From Lachnospiraceae bacterium (lineage in GTDB: Bacteria; Bacillota; Clostridia; Lachnospirales; Lachnospiraceae): a stretch of DNA of 10,080 nt. The position numbers and the translations under genes are program-made. The notes beneath the pieces are model-generated. The model did not search any database. It was not told the origin of the DNA and was given only the letters and a program-made list of their open reading frames with translations. Position 1 is the stretch's first letter. The number at the start of each line of letters is the position of its first letter. Positions 1 through 6,905 of the stretch are shown here, one piece after another. The DNA is taken from positions 1-10,080 of the forward strand of contig DMCJ01000131.1 of the NCBI GenBank assembly GCA_003446735.1, given 5' to 3'.

Positions 1-1208
1 AATTCCTTAAATTTCTCATTTATCTTATTTAATAAATCTTCATCTATTCCTAATTTCTGCAGTGACTTCAGGGTCTTCTCGGCCTCTTCAGCCACGTCTC
101 CGAGCTTTGCGACCTGTTCGACCATTCCGACCCTGGCACCTTCCCAGAGTCCTTTAAACATATCTTTTACTTTTAGTTTTCCGGTCTTCTTATCTCTGTA
201 TAAGTCACGGTTTGCCCATGCGGCACCGGCGACCTCCAGACCCAATTCCGATAATGTGTTTACAAACGCATCAAAGATATTATCTGCAGTATCATCATCT
301 TCACTGTTTAATATTTCCAGCTCATCTATATTAAATGACTTGTTTTGAAGTGCCTCCAGCCCCTTATCCTTTAACTCCAGGAGCACATCCAAGATATCTC
401 CGCTAAGAACATTGACCTGTTTTGACTCAGTTTGATTCTCTTCTTTCTTTTTTCCCTCCTGCATTGTAAAGCCGTTTACAGGCTTATCATCCGCCAGAAA
501 ACCTTCGTCGGTTATGGTTATCTTTCCAAGGTTTACTGTGTTTCCTTCGGGATCCGTCATCGTACATCCCGCATGACATATCACGATATTTTCGCTGAAG
601 AATCCTCCTTCGGATATGATCACCGTTCCGTTTTCGGAAACAAAACCGACAGGTCCTACCTCTCCGTTAAGAGTACCGTTTTCATACAGTGACAGATTAC
701 TTACTCCGGCCTGGAGCACCTGGGTAAACATTTTGTCATTCCCAAGGGTAAAGATGAGCCTTGCATTCTTTCCGTCGCATACGGCTACGGCCTTACCTCT
801 TTTATCCGTTTTCATGACAATATCAGCCGCAGTAAGATCGAGCACTACTCCGGGCACCAAATGGATAGGAGATACGGTTATCTTATCTCCTGCCTTTCCG
901 GTTACGTTGGTACCTTTTACGGAAAAAGATATCCGTTCATCCAGGAGTTCCCTTGCACCTTCCTTTATCGGAGTCGGCGTTTGCGTTACCCGGCTTGCTT
1001 CGTTTTGCTCTCCGACCGCCGGTGCGGACGTGGCATTTCCGACAGAAGCACTTATCAGCGATTCAACATCCGTTATATCCATTCCGAGCGGAGTCGGCGT
1101 CCTGCTCTCTATAACCTCTTCGGGTCCACCGACCGTTATATTGGCTGCCGATGCATCACCCGCATCTGTTTCCTGTCTTGTAAAATTCTGTTCAGCTATC
1201 CTTGACAT
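1..1208 (-). CDS. Unrecognised large protein with Thr-Pro linkers, 3' end outside window
   Basis: I do not recognise this protein. The minus strand is open for 402 codons from ATG at 1208-1206 to the left edge with no stop, so the gene is truncated there. The start is supported by GGAG (1216-1219), 7 nt upstream, and by a good promoter behind it. There is no signal peptide or membrane segment. Residues 1-90 are low-complexity, rich in Thr, Ala, Pro and Glu, with two linker-like copies of a TPTP motif (37-40 and 77-80). Residues 92-250 look beta-rich, with repeated short strand-turn units carrying ENGT, NGEVG and EGG turns (176-202), and Cys at 144, 211 and 215. Residues 252-266 are a charged KKKEENQ-type linker. 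Residues 268-402 are predominantly helical and acidic (DILDVLLELK, EDDD at 303-306). The design suggests a modular cytoplasmic or non-classically exported protein, but no function can be assigned. Confidence refers to it being a real gene. Confidence 0.85.
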   Translation of the reverse strand, partial: MSRIAEQNFTRQETDAGDASAANITVGGPEEVIESRTPTPLGMDITDVESLISASVGNATSAPAVGEQNEASRVTQTPTPIKEGARELLDERISFSVKGTNVTGKAGDKITVSPIHLVPGVVLDLTAADIVMKTDKRGKAVAVCDGKNARLIFTLGNDKMFTQVLQAGVSNLSLYENGTLNGEVGPVGFVSENGTVIISEGGFFSENIVICHAGCTMTDPEGNTVNLGKITITDEGFLADDKPVNGFTMQEGKKKEENQTESKQVNVLSGDILDVLLELKDKGLEALQNKSFNIDELEILNSEDDDTADNIFDAFVNTLSELGLEVAGAAWANRDLYRDKKTGKLKVKDMFKGLWEGARVGMVEQVAKLGDVAEEAEKTLKSLQKLGIDEDLLNKINEKFKE

Positions 1209-1255
1209 AAAGATACTCCAAATACTATAGTTTTCGTTACGTAAAACCTGATTTA

Positions 1256-1284
1256 ATTATATTGACTGCTACTGCCCTTAGCAA
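1256..1284 (-). promoter_or_regulatory. Sigma-A type promoter for the left-edge gene
   Basis: Read on the minus strand, TTGCTA (1284-1279) is followed after exactly 17 nt by a perfect TATAAT (1261-1256). Transcription would start near 1249, giving a leader of about 40 nt that contains the GGAG ribosome binding site at 1219-1216 and the ATG at 1208. The promoter lies in the 99-bp gap after the rsmF-like gene, so the left-edge gene is probably its own transcription unit, possibly with read-through from upstream. The assignment rests on hexamer match and spacing only. Confidence 0.75.
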
Positions 1285-1307
1285 GGATTATTTCCCGTAA
1301 AAAAACG

Positions 1308-2702
1308 TTAAAACTTTCTTAATCCTTTCGGATAATGATTCTTTAATATGTTTCCTGCCTGCTTTAAAAGTCCGACGGGATTTCCTTCATATGTAAGGAC
1401 TTTCCACCCCTTCCCGCTCATATCGGTATTTAAGCTCTCGCCCCTTAGATACCTTATTATTCTTTCATCTCCTGCCGGAATATCTGTCGCATTTTTTATC
1501 TCACCTTTTTCAAGCGATAAGACAAACGCATGCGAAGGCTCAAACCTCTCTTTTTTAAATGTCCCTATATGAAGGCCGGGACGAAGCCATTTAAGCGATG
1601 AAATGAGCATATCATCAAATCCCTCTGGAAGAAGATAAAGATTATCTCCATAGATCTTTCCTCTTTTTCCCGAAAGTTTATCCATGATATCATCAAGCAC
1701 ATCTTCATTAATGATATCTCCGAGCGTTTCTTTTACGATCTTAAGGATCTGCGGCGATAAAACGCCCTTATCATTCCTTTTTTTCCTATTATCTTTATAC
1801 GTCTTTTCGCTTCCTTCAGGCAGCATCCTTTCTCCCTGCCTTTTAAGCAGCGCGGCAAAATGTCCTTCTCCGTTAAATTCCCCCGGAAAGAGCCTTTTCG
1901 TGGCAACAAGTTCATAATCGGGATGGGTTTCTAAAAATCTCATCGTCACATCCTCGTCCTCTTCTTTTGAGAAAGTGCATGTGGAATAGACAAGATATCC
2001 TCCGGGCTTTAACATCCCGGATGCCTCGTTTAAAATGCTCTCCTGACGAAGTGCGCACATCTTTACATTTTCCATACTCCACTCGCTTACGGCTTCCGGA
2101 TTTTTACGGAACATCCCCTCGCCCGAGCATGGCGCATCAACGATGATCTTATCAAAATATGTCGGGAAGATCCCCGAAAGTCTCTCCGGAGTCTCATTTA
2201 AAACGACCGCATTCTTTATACCCATCCTCTCGATATTGCCCGACAGGATCTTACATCTTTCCCTGTGCGGTTCATTTGAGACAAGCAGTCCTTCTCCCTT
2301 AAGATAAGATGCCGCCTGAGTGGATTTTCCTCCCGGTGCGGCGCAAAGATCGAGCACCCTCTCACCCGGCTTTATATCAAGAAGAAAGGCCGGCAGCATT
2401 GCCGAGGGCTCCTGAATATAATAGACACCCGCATCATGAAAAGGATGCTTTCCGGGAAAGCATTTTTCTTCGTCATAATAAAAGGCACCCTTAAAAAAGG
2501 GTACCTCATCTTTTAAGATAAGCCCGCTTTCGCGGAGCATATGCGTATTGTCTGATAAAGATCTTTCATCTTTTGCGAGACTTCCTCTTAAGCGAAGTGC
2601 ATGGTGCTCCTTTCCTTCGCAGATTGCCTTAATAACAGCATCCGCCTTTTCCGGAAACTGTTCTTTTAAAGAATTTACAAAATCCTCGGGCAGCTTAATC
2701 AT
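1308..2702 (-). CDS. rsmF: RsmF-like rRNA m5C methyltransferase (RsmB/NOP family)
   Basis: This 464-residue protein is a class I SAM-dependent RNA cytosine-5 methyltransferase of the NOL1/NOP2/Sun family, expected to methylate 16S rRNA. The SAM-binding motif I is DLCAAPGGKS (118-127). Motif IV DAPCSGEGMFRKNPEA (189-204) carries the PC dipeptide, with Cys192 in the product-release position. Motif VI YSTCTFSKEEDE (239-250) carries the TC dipeptide with the likely nucleophile Cys242. The conserved IQEPSAMLP segment lies at 96-104. The C-terminal part (about 300-464), including LYLLPEGFDDM and LRPGLHIGTFKKERFEPSHA, matches the extra domain of the YebU/RsmF branch, and the length fits that branch rather than RsmB. 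Start: ATG at 2702 overlaps the end of the flavodiiron gene by 8 nt (ATGATTAA), with AGAGG 9 nt upstream, suggesting translational coupling. The exact target cytosines cannot be read from sequence, so the rsmF symbol is by family. Confidence 0.9.
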   Translation of the reverse strand: MIKLPEDFVNSLKEQFPEKADAVIKAICEGKEHHALRLRGSLAKDERSLSDNTHMLRESGLILKDEVPFFKGAFYYDEEKCFPGKHPFHDAGVYYIQEPSAMLPAFLLDIKPGERVLDLCAAPGGKSTQAASYLKGEGLLVSNEPHRERCKILSGNIERMGIKNAVVLNETPERLSGIFPTYFDKIIVDAPCSGEGMFRKNPEAVSEWSMENVKMCALRQESILNEASGMLKPGGYLVYSTCTFSKEEDEDVTMRFLETHPDYELVATKRLFPGEFNGEGHFAALLKRQGERMLPEGSEKTYKDNRKKRNDKGVLSPQILKIVKETLGDIINEDVLDDIMDKLSGKRGKIYGDNLYLLPEGFDDMLISSLKWLRPGLHIGTFKKERFEPSHAFVLSLEKGEIKNATDIPAGDERIIRYLRGESLNTDMSGKGWKVLTYEGNPVGLLKQAGNILKNHYPKGLRKF

Positions 2703-3867
2703 TAAGAAGTGCCTCTGCCATTTCTTTTAATCTGTCAACATCTCCGTCCTTTAGTGTTGACTTTATCGAAACAACGGGTTCAACTAAGGTCACATCCTTA
2801 AAGCCTTCAACAAAGCTCTTCATGACTCTTGCAGCCGAAGGAGCCCATGAGCCGTTCTCTACGAGCGCTACTTTTCTCTTCTGATAAGCCTTAACACTTA
2901 ATATGTTTAAGAAGGTCTTCATCGGAGGGAAAAGATCGGCATCATATGAGGACGCAAGTAAGATCATCTTATCATATCTGAAAGCATCCTCCACACCCTC
3001 GTGAAGGTCGTCGTGAACAAGATCGGTTATACCTATCTTTATCCCTTTCTCTTCAAGTATCTCTCCGACCTTAAGAGCGGCCTCTCTTGTGCCCTTATCA
3101 TGGATGGACGCAAAGATTATCGCAACACCCTTATCCTCGGGCTCGTAAGCCGACCAGGTCTTATATTTGTGAGTGTAGAAGGACAATTCCTCATTCTGCG
3201 GAAGTACGGGACCGTGAAGAGCGCAGATATGTTCTATATCAAGTCCTTCTGCTTTCTTTAAGAGATTCTGAACCTGAGCGCCGTATTTTCCGACTATATT
3301 AAAATAATATCTCCTTGCTTCACATGCCCAGTCATCGGCTTTAGCATCCCTTACACCGAACTTTCCGAAAGCATCGGCACTAAAGAGTACCTTTTCCTTT
3401 TCTTCATATGCCATCATGACCTCGGGCCAATGGATCATGGGCGCAGCGATAAATGATAATGTATGGCTTCCAAGCGTAAGCTTATCGCCTTCCTTTATGA
3501 TGACGGTCCTGTCGCTTAAGTCCTCCTCATAGAACTGCTTCATCATATTTGATGCTGCCATGGAAGTGTAGATCTTTATATCCGGATATTTCTCAACTAT
3601 ATCGATAAGAGATCCCGAATGATCGGGCTCCATGTGAAGGACAACGATGATATCGATGCTCTTTCCTTCAGCCGCTTCCTCGATATTCTTAAGCCACTCC
3701 CCGGTCACGTCTTCATCTACCGAATCCATTATGCAGAGCTTATCATCCTTTATAAGATAAGAATTATAAGCCATGCCGTCAGGCAGATCATATTGATTTT
3801 CAAATAAGACTATGGCGTCATCTTCAACTCCGACATTTATTATATCTTCGGTAACCTTCTCGTACAT
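2695..3867 (-). CDS. Flavodiiron protein (FprA-type A-flavoprotein)
   Basis: This 390-residue protein fits the flavodiiron family, which reduces O2 to water and/or NO to N2O in the cytoplasm of anaerobes using electrons from rubredoxin or similar donors. The N-terminal metallo-beta-lactamase-like domain (about 1-245) has a complete set of diiron ligands: HMEPDH (His78, Glu80, Asp82, His83), His146 in MIHWPE, Asp165 in FSADAFG, and His218 in ALHGP. The C-terminal flavodoxin-like domain (about 248-388) shows VAIIFASIHDKGT (248-260) at the FMN phosphate loop, DLFPPMKTFL (311-320) and ENGSWAP (337-343). There is no rubredoxin or flavin-reductase extension, so it is the short class A form. The phosphate loop differs from the usual SMYGNT-like sequence. 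The start has a strong GGGAGGAG site just before ATG. It follows proA by 12 nt and overlaps the next gene by 8 nt. The sequence does not decide between O2 and NO as preferred substrate. Confidence 0.93.
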   Translation of the reverse strand: MYEKVTEDIINVGVEDDAIVLFENQYDLPDGMAYNSYLIKDDKLCIMDSVDEDVTGEWLKNIEEAAEGKSIDIIVVLHMEPDHSGSLIDIVEKYPDIKIYTSMAASNMMKQFYEEDLSDRTVIIKEGDKLTLGSHTLSFIAAPMIHWPEVMMAYEEKEKVLFSADAFGKFGVRDAKADDWACEARRYYFNIVGKYGAQVQNLLKKAEGLDIEHICALHGPVLPQNEELSFYTHKYKTWSAYEPEDKGVAIIFASIHDKGTREAALKVGEILEEKGIKIGITDLVHDDLHEGVEDAFRYDKMILLASSYDADLFPPMKTFLNILSVKAYQKRKVALVENGSWAPSAARVMKSFVEGFKDVTLVEPVVSIKSTLKDGDVDRLKEMAEALLND

Positions 3868-3879
3868 TGCTCCTCCCGT

Positions 3880-5184
3880 TTACATGTCCATTTTTATATG
3901 TTTGAAATTTTTATTGCCGGATGCATAGTCACCTACGATCTGGCCGTTTCCTTTTAAGATATATTTATAGGTCACAAGCCCTTCAAGTCCGACAGGCCCT
4001 CTTGCATGCAGCTTTCCCGTGGATATACCAACTTCCGCTCCGAAACCGTATCTGTATCCGTCGGCAAAACGGGTCGAACAGTTTACATATACTCCGGCGG
4101 AATCCACCATCTTTTCAAAATACTGCGCATTCTCCTCATCTGTCGTAAGTATACTGTCAGTATGATGCGATCCGAAGTGATTGATATGCTCTACCGCTTC
4201 CTTTACATCGGAAACAACCTTTACAGAGATACAAAGATCATTATATTCGGTATCAAATTCATCCTCTCCCATCTCGGAGATATCGGCATCTATGCCCGAT
4301 GACTTAAGGATCGTAAGCGCATCTCCAAAGGCTCTTATCCTTACATTTACATCAGCAAGCTCTTTTCCTATTACCGGAAGGAAATCCTTTGCTATACCCT
4401 TATGCACCAAAAGAGTCTCTATCGCATTGCATGCTGCGGCATACTGGATCTTTGCATCGATTATGATCGGGATCGCAGCCTTAAGATCCGCTTTATCGTC
4501 CACGAACATATGACATATCCCGGCAGAATGACCCATGACAGGTATCTTTGTATTTTCCATTATATATCTGACGAACTTATTTGATCCCCTCGGGATGATA
4601 AGATCCACGTCCTTATCGCACTTTAAAAGCTCATTTATCTCGGAATGACTCTCCGCAAGAAACAGGGCATCCTCAGGTATTCCCGCACTCTTTACAGCCT
4701 CGGTTATGATCTCAAATAAGATCCTGTTAGAATTAAGAGTCTCCTTTCCGCCCTTAAGTACGGCACAGTTGCCGCTCTTTATACAAAGAGAAGCTACCTG
4801 TACCATGGCATCGGGGCGCGCCTCGAATATCACTCCGATCACTCCTATGGGAACGCTTACCCTCTCTAAGATAAGATCATCGTCAAGCATGGTCTTAAGA
4901 CTCAGCTTTCCGAGCGGATCATTAAGTCCGATAAGTCCCTCGAGACCGGATATGGAATCTCTTAATTTATTCTCATCATATTTAAGGCGCTTTTTAACGG
5001 AATCAGCTATTCCTTCCTTATCGGCATTTTCCATATCGATCGCATTAGCCTTAAATATCTCTTCGCGTCTTTCATTAAGACCCTTTGCTATGGATCTTAA
5101 CGCATCGTTCCTTACGCTTATATCCGATGCCGCCAGAAAAGGCGCACATTTTTTCATTCTTGCCGCAGCTTCTTTTATCTCCAT
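3880..5184 (-). CDS. proA: Glutamate-5-semialdehyde dehydrogenase ProA (gamma-glutamyl phosphate reductase)
   Basis: ProA reduces gamma-glutamyl phosphate with NADPH to glutamate-5-semialdehyde, the second step of proline synthesis from glutamate. The 434-residue length is normal for the family. Recognisable blocks are VIFEARPDAMVQVASL (118-133), VLKGGKE (142-148), IIPRGSNKFVRYI (196-208), GHSAGICHMF (218-227), QYAAACNAIETLLV (247-260) with the catalytic cysteine at 252, and the C-terminal signature VGISTGKLHARGPVGLEGL. The ATG at 5184 has AAAGG about 7 nt upstream and lies 25 nt after the preceding 62-codon gene, so both are probably on one transcript. The usual partner proB (glutamate 5-kinase) is not next to it, so the first pathway enzyme must be encoded elsewhere. 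The flavodiiron gene follows after 12 nt. Confidence 0.97.
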   Translation of the reverse strand: MEIKEAAARMKKCAPFLAASDISVRNDALRSIAKGLNERREEIFKANAIDMENADKEGIADSVKKRLKYDENKLRDSISGLEGLIGLNDPLGKLSLKTMLDDDLILERVSVPIGVIGVIFEARPDAMVQVASLCIKSGNCAVLKGGKETLNSNRILFEIITEAVKSAGIPEDALFLAESHSEINELLKCDKDVDLIIPRGSNKFVRYIMENTKIPVMGHSAGICHMFVDDKADLKAAIPIIIDAKIQYAAACNAIETLLVHKGIAKDFLPVIGKELADVNVRIRAFGDALTILKSSGIDADISEMGEDEFDTEYNDLCISVKVVSDVKEAVEHINHFGSHHTDSILTTDEENAQYFEKMVDSAGVYVNCSTRFADGYRYGFGAEVGISTGKLHARGPVGLEGLVTYKYILKGNGQIVGDYASGNKNFKHIKMDM

Positions 5185-5209
5185 CTTATAACCTTTCGTT
5201 ATTATGTTC

Positions 5210-5398
5210 TTACTCTATGATCGTGTCTTCCGATGCATTAAAATAAAACTTCCTGTTATGAGCGATGATCACATCATATACAAGCTTCGGGTCATGTGTT
5301 ATGAGAGCTGCCTCGCTCTTACTTATCTCCATGCACTTTCCTTCAAATGTGAGGATGAAGCTTCCGTTTTCGTTTTTGATCGTGATCTTATCGTCCAT
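5210..5398 (-). CDS. Small protein of unknown function, 62 residues
   Basis: I do not recognise this protein. It is 62 residues with no membrane segment or signal peptide. Residues 4-24 look like two beta strands around a turn (KITIKNENGSFILTFEGKC), residues 26-48 are probably helical (SKSEAALITHDPKLVYDVII), and the end is acidic. It has one cysteine (22) and no metal-binding pattern. It is likely real because the ATG at 5398 has GGAG about 9 nt upstream, it is the first gene of the minus-strand run that continues with proA 25 nt later, and it fills the space between the bioY control region and proA. The opposite-strand reading frame through this interval is the in-frame upstream extension of bioY and lacks support. 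A compact regulator or adaptor would fit the size, but that is speculation. Confidence 0.7.
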   Translation of the reverse strand: MDDKITIKNENGSFILTFEGKCMEISKSEAALITHDPKLVYDVIIAHNRKFYFNASEDTIIE

Positions 5399-5416
5399 TT
5401 ACGTTTGCTCCGCATA

Positions 5417-5438
5417 TGATCTTTTGTTGATCTTTTGT
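5417..5438. repeat. Perfect tandem 11-bp repeat beside the bioY operator
   Basis: TGATCTTTTGT occurs twice with no gap (5417-5427 and 5428-5438). It lies between the divergent 62-residue gene and the BirA-like inverted repeat that begins at 5441. Adjacent identical copies are typical of either a protein-binding array or a chance slippage duplication; the sequence alone does not separate these. Confidence 0.6.
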
Positions 5439-5440
5439 CA

Positions 5441-5473
5441 ATTGTTAACCACCGTGATATCTGGGTTGACAAT
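5441..5473 (+). promoter_or_regulatory. Probable BirA (biotin repressor) operator controlling bioY
   Basis: Two 10-base arms, ATTGTTAACC (5441-5450) and GGTTGACAAT (5464-5473), form an inverted repeat with a single mismatch around a 13-nt spacer. This is the TTGTTAACC-spacer-GGTTAACAA form that I recall for BirA sites in Firmicutes. The right arm contains the TTGACA of the bioY promoter, so bound repressor would block RNA polymerase. Because bioY encodes biotin uptake, control by biotinyl-AMP-bound BirA is the natural reading. It predicts a BirA with an N-terminal helix-turn-helix domain elsewhere in the genome. The left arm also faces the divergent minus-strand genes, so effects on them are possible. 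Confidence 0.85.
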
Positions 5474-5494
5474 CTCGCATTTCTCTGTTATTCT
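5466..5494 (+). promoter_or_regulatory. bioY promoter, perfect -35 and extended -10
   Basis: TTGACA (5466-5471) is followed after 17 nt by TATTCT (5489-5494), preceded by TG at 5486-5487, which gives an extended -10 element. Transcription would begin near 5501, leaving a leader of about 28 nt. A perfect TATAAT also occurs at 5496-5501, but it is 24 nt from TTGACA and has no other -35 at a proper distance, so it is the less likely -10. The -35 lies inside the right arm of the BirA-like operator. Confidence 0.7.
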
Positions 5495-5514
5495 TTATAA
5501 TCGACAAAACAAAA

Positions 5515-5520
5515 AAGGAG
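5515..5520 (+). promoter_or_regulatory. Ribosome binding site that fixes the bioY start
   Basis: AAGGAG lies 8 nt before ATG at 5529. It decides the start of bioY: the reading frame is open upstream to an ATG at 5265, but that extension would run through the operator and promoter and has no comparable site. Confidence 0.85.
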
Positions 5521-5528
5521 AAATACCT

Positions 5529-6104
5529 ATGAATGATATTATAACAGAAACCAATGACTCTGAACAGAAAAAACTTTTTAACCCCGTCGATATGGCCTAT
5601 ATCGGAATGTTTACGGCGCTTATCACCGTCTGCTCGTGGATAAGCATTCCGACAACAATTCCCTTTACGCTTCAGACTTTCGCTGTATTTCTTACCGTAG
5701 CCCTCATCGGGACGAAACGGAGCTTTGTATCGGTCATCATATATATTCTCCTCGGTGCAGTGGGACTTCCCGTTTTCTCGGGCTTTAAAGGCGGCGTCGG
5801 AGCACTCCTCGGACCTACGGGCGGATATATAATCGGATTTTTATTTACGGCGCTCATCACCGGTCTTATATTGGATAAATTCGGAAAGAAGATATGGACA
5901 GAAGCGATAGCGATGATCGTGGGACTTATCGTCTGCTACGCTTTCGGGACCGTGTGGTTCATAACGGTATACAATAAGGGAAACGAAGCCATCGGACTTA
6001 TGACGGCACTCTCCTGGTGCGTTATCCCCTATCTCATCCCTGACGGGGTAAAGATAGCGCTGGCGATACTTATCGAAAAGAGGATCGGAAAGTACGTCAG
6101 ATAA
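5529..6104 (+). CDS. bioY: BioY, biotin-binding S-component of an ECF transporter
   Basis: This 191-residue integral membrane protein is a BioY-family substrate-binding (S) component that captures biotin and docks onto EcfT with the two ATPases for uptake. About six hydrophobic segments are visible (roughly 21-38, 46-60, 64-84, 92-114, 124-147, 158-183). Family signatures are IPTTIPFTLQTFAVFL (40-55), GLPVFSGFKGGVGALLGPTGGYIIGF (79-104, with GPTGGY as hallmark) and the C-terminal LIPDGVKIALA (169-179). The start is chosen by AAGGAG 8 nt upstream and by the promoter and operator directly before it. It is the only plus-strand gene in the window, and its last 8 bases overlap the end of ecfT on the other strand. 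The biotin-repressor-like site at its promoter supports biotin as substrate. No biotin synthesis gene is adjacent, so the cell may rely on uptake. Confidence 0.95.
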   Translation: MNDIITETNDSEQKKLFNPVDMAYIGMFTALITVCSWISIPTTIPFTLQTFAVFLTVALIGTKRSFVSVIIYILLGAVGLPVFSGFKGGVGALLGPTGGYIIGFLFTALITGLILDKFGKKIWTEAIAMIVGLIVCYAFGTVWFITVYNKGNEAIGLMTALSWCVIPYLIPDGVKIALAILIEKRIGKYVR

Positions 6105-6894
6105 GATGTACGAATATGACGATCAGCAGATATATCAGCAGTACGATATATGCGCTTGCGTCACGCCTATTGTATTTAAGGGGTTTCATCTTGGTGCGTC
6201 CTTCGCCGCCGCGATAGCATCTTGCTTCCATCGCAAGAGCAAGGTCGTTCGCTCTCCTGAAGGCTGAGATAAAGAGCGGGATTATGAGCGGCACCATGGC
6301 TTTAACTCTCTTTATCATATTTCCCGAGTCAAAAGAAGCACCTCTTGCCATCTGGGCTTTCATTATCTTATCAAGCTCCTCCATAAGGATCGGAATGAAC
6401 CTTAAGGCGATGGACATCATCATGGCTATCTCATGAACGGGTACCCTTATCTTTTTAAGGAATTTAAGAAGGCTTTCAAGGCCGTCGGTAAGCTCGGTCG
6501 GTGTTGTCGTAAGAGTCATGACCGAAGAGCCGGTAACAAGGAGTGCAAGTCTTGCACATAAGAAGAAGCCGTTAAAGAGTCCCTCCTTTGTGACAGACAA
6601 TCTCCAAAACGTAAATATCACCTCTCCTTTTGTCAGAAACACATTGAAAAATGCGGTTATAAAAAGGAGAATCCAGATAGGCTTAAGTCCGCGGAGGATA
6701 TATCTTGCCGGAACCTTTGAAAGCTTCACCGTAAAGATAAGGAATAAAAGGACCGGAATATAAACCTTCGGATCCCTGAACATAAATATCGTAATGATGT
6801 ATATCAGAGTTCCAACGAGTTTGGTCCTCGGGTCTAAACGATGGACTAAGGAATCAACATTATAATATTGTCCTAAAGTTATATCTCTTAACAT
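6097..6894 (-). CDS. ecfT: EcfT, transmembrane coupling protein of the ECF transporter
   Basis: EcfT is the membrane scaffold that joins two ATPases to interchangeable vitamin S-components. The 265-residue protein starts with the family opening LRDITLGQYY (2-11) and HRLDPRTKL (18-26). Hydrophobic segments lie near 27-38, 43-57, 71-89, 109-128 and 247-264. The two coupling helices carry the motifs QMARGASF (181-188) and AMEARCYRGGEGRTKMKPL (221-239). The second motif has Cys (226) where ARG is the textbook form; I recall this variant in other Firmicutes. ATG at 6894 is 11 nt after ecfA2 with only a weak GGGAA site, but the conserved N-terminus supports this start. The gene ends inside the 3' end of bioY on the opposite strand (8-bp overlap), and no terminator is visible between them. 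Confidence 0.96.
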   Translation of the reverse strand: MLRDITLGQYYNVDSLVHRLDPRTKLVGTLIYIITIFMFRDPKVYIPVLLFLIFTVKLSKVPARYILRGLKPIWILLFITAFFNVFLTKGEVIFTFWRLSVTKEGLFNGFFLCARLALLVTGSSVMTLTTTPTELTDGLESLLKFLKKIRVPVHEIAMMMSIALRFIPILMEELDKIMKAQMARGASFDSGNMIKRVKAMVPLIIPLFISAFRRANDLALAMEARCYRGGEGRTKMKPLKYNRRDASAYIVLLIYLLIVIFVHLI

Positions 6895-6905
6895 TTCCCA
6901 AGCAG

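Noticed and set aside
616..1230. Plus-strand open frame of 204 codons
   Set aside because: It lies opposite the 402-codon minus-strand frame, which has a promoter, a ribosome binding site and a coherent domain layout. The plus-strand product is a low-complexity Ser/Pro/Thr-rich mirror of it.
1283..1327. 8-bp inverted repeat AAGGATTA/TAATCCTT around the rsmF stop, as a terminator
   Set aside because: The loop is 29 nt, the stem is AT-rich, and no U tract follows on the minus strand. The T run lies inside the loop, so intrinsic termination is unlikely.
5413..5441. Minus-strand promoter TTGACA (5441-5436) with CATATG (5418-5413) at 17 nt
   Set aside because: The -10 matches poorly, and a start near 5406 would leave the ribosome binding site at about the first base of the mRNA. 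Only the -35 looks good.
5265..5528. Upstream extension of bioY to an ATG at 5265
   Set aside because: The extension would cross the operator, promoter and ribosome binding site, overlaps the 62-residue gene, and adds residues not expected in BioY.
6116..6142. Direct repeat ATCAGCAG after the bioY stop
   Set aside because: It lies within ecfT codons for a hydrophobic Ile/Leu-rich membrane segment, so the repetition follows from composition.
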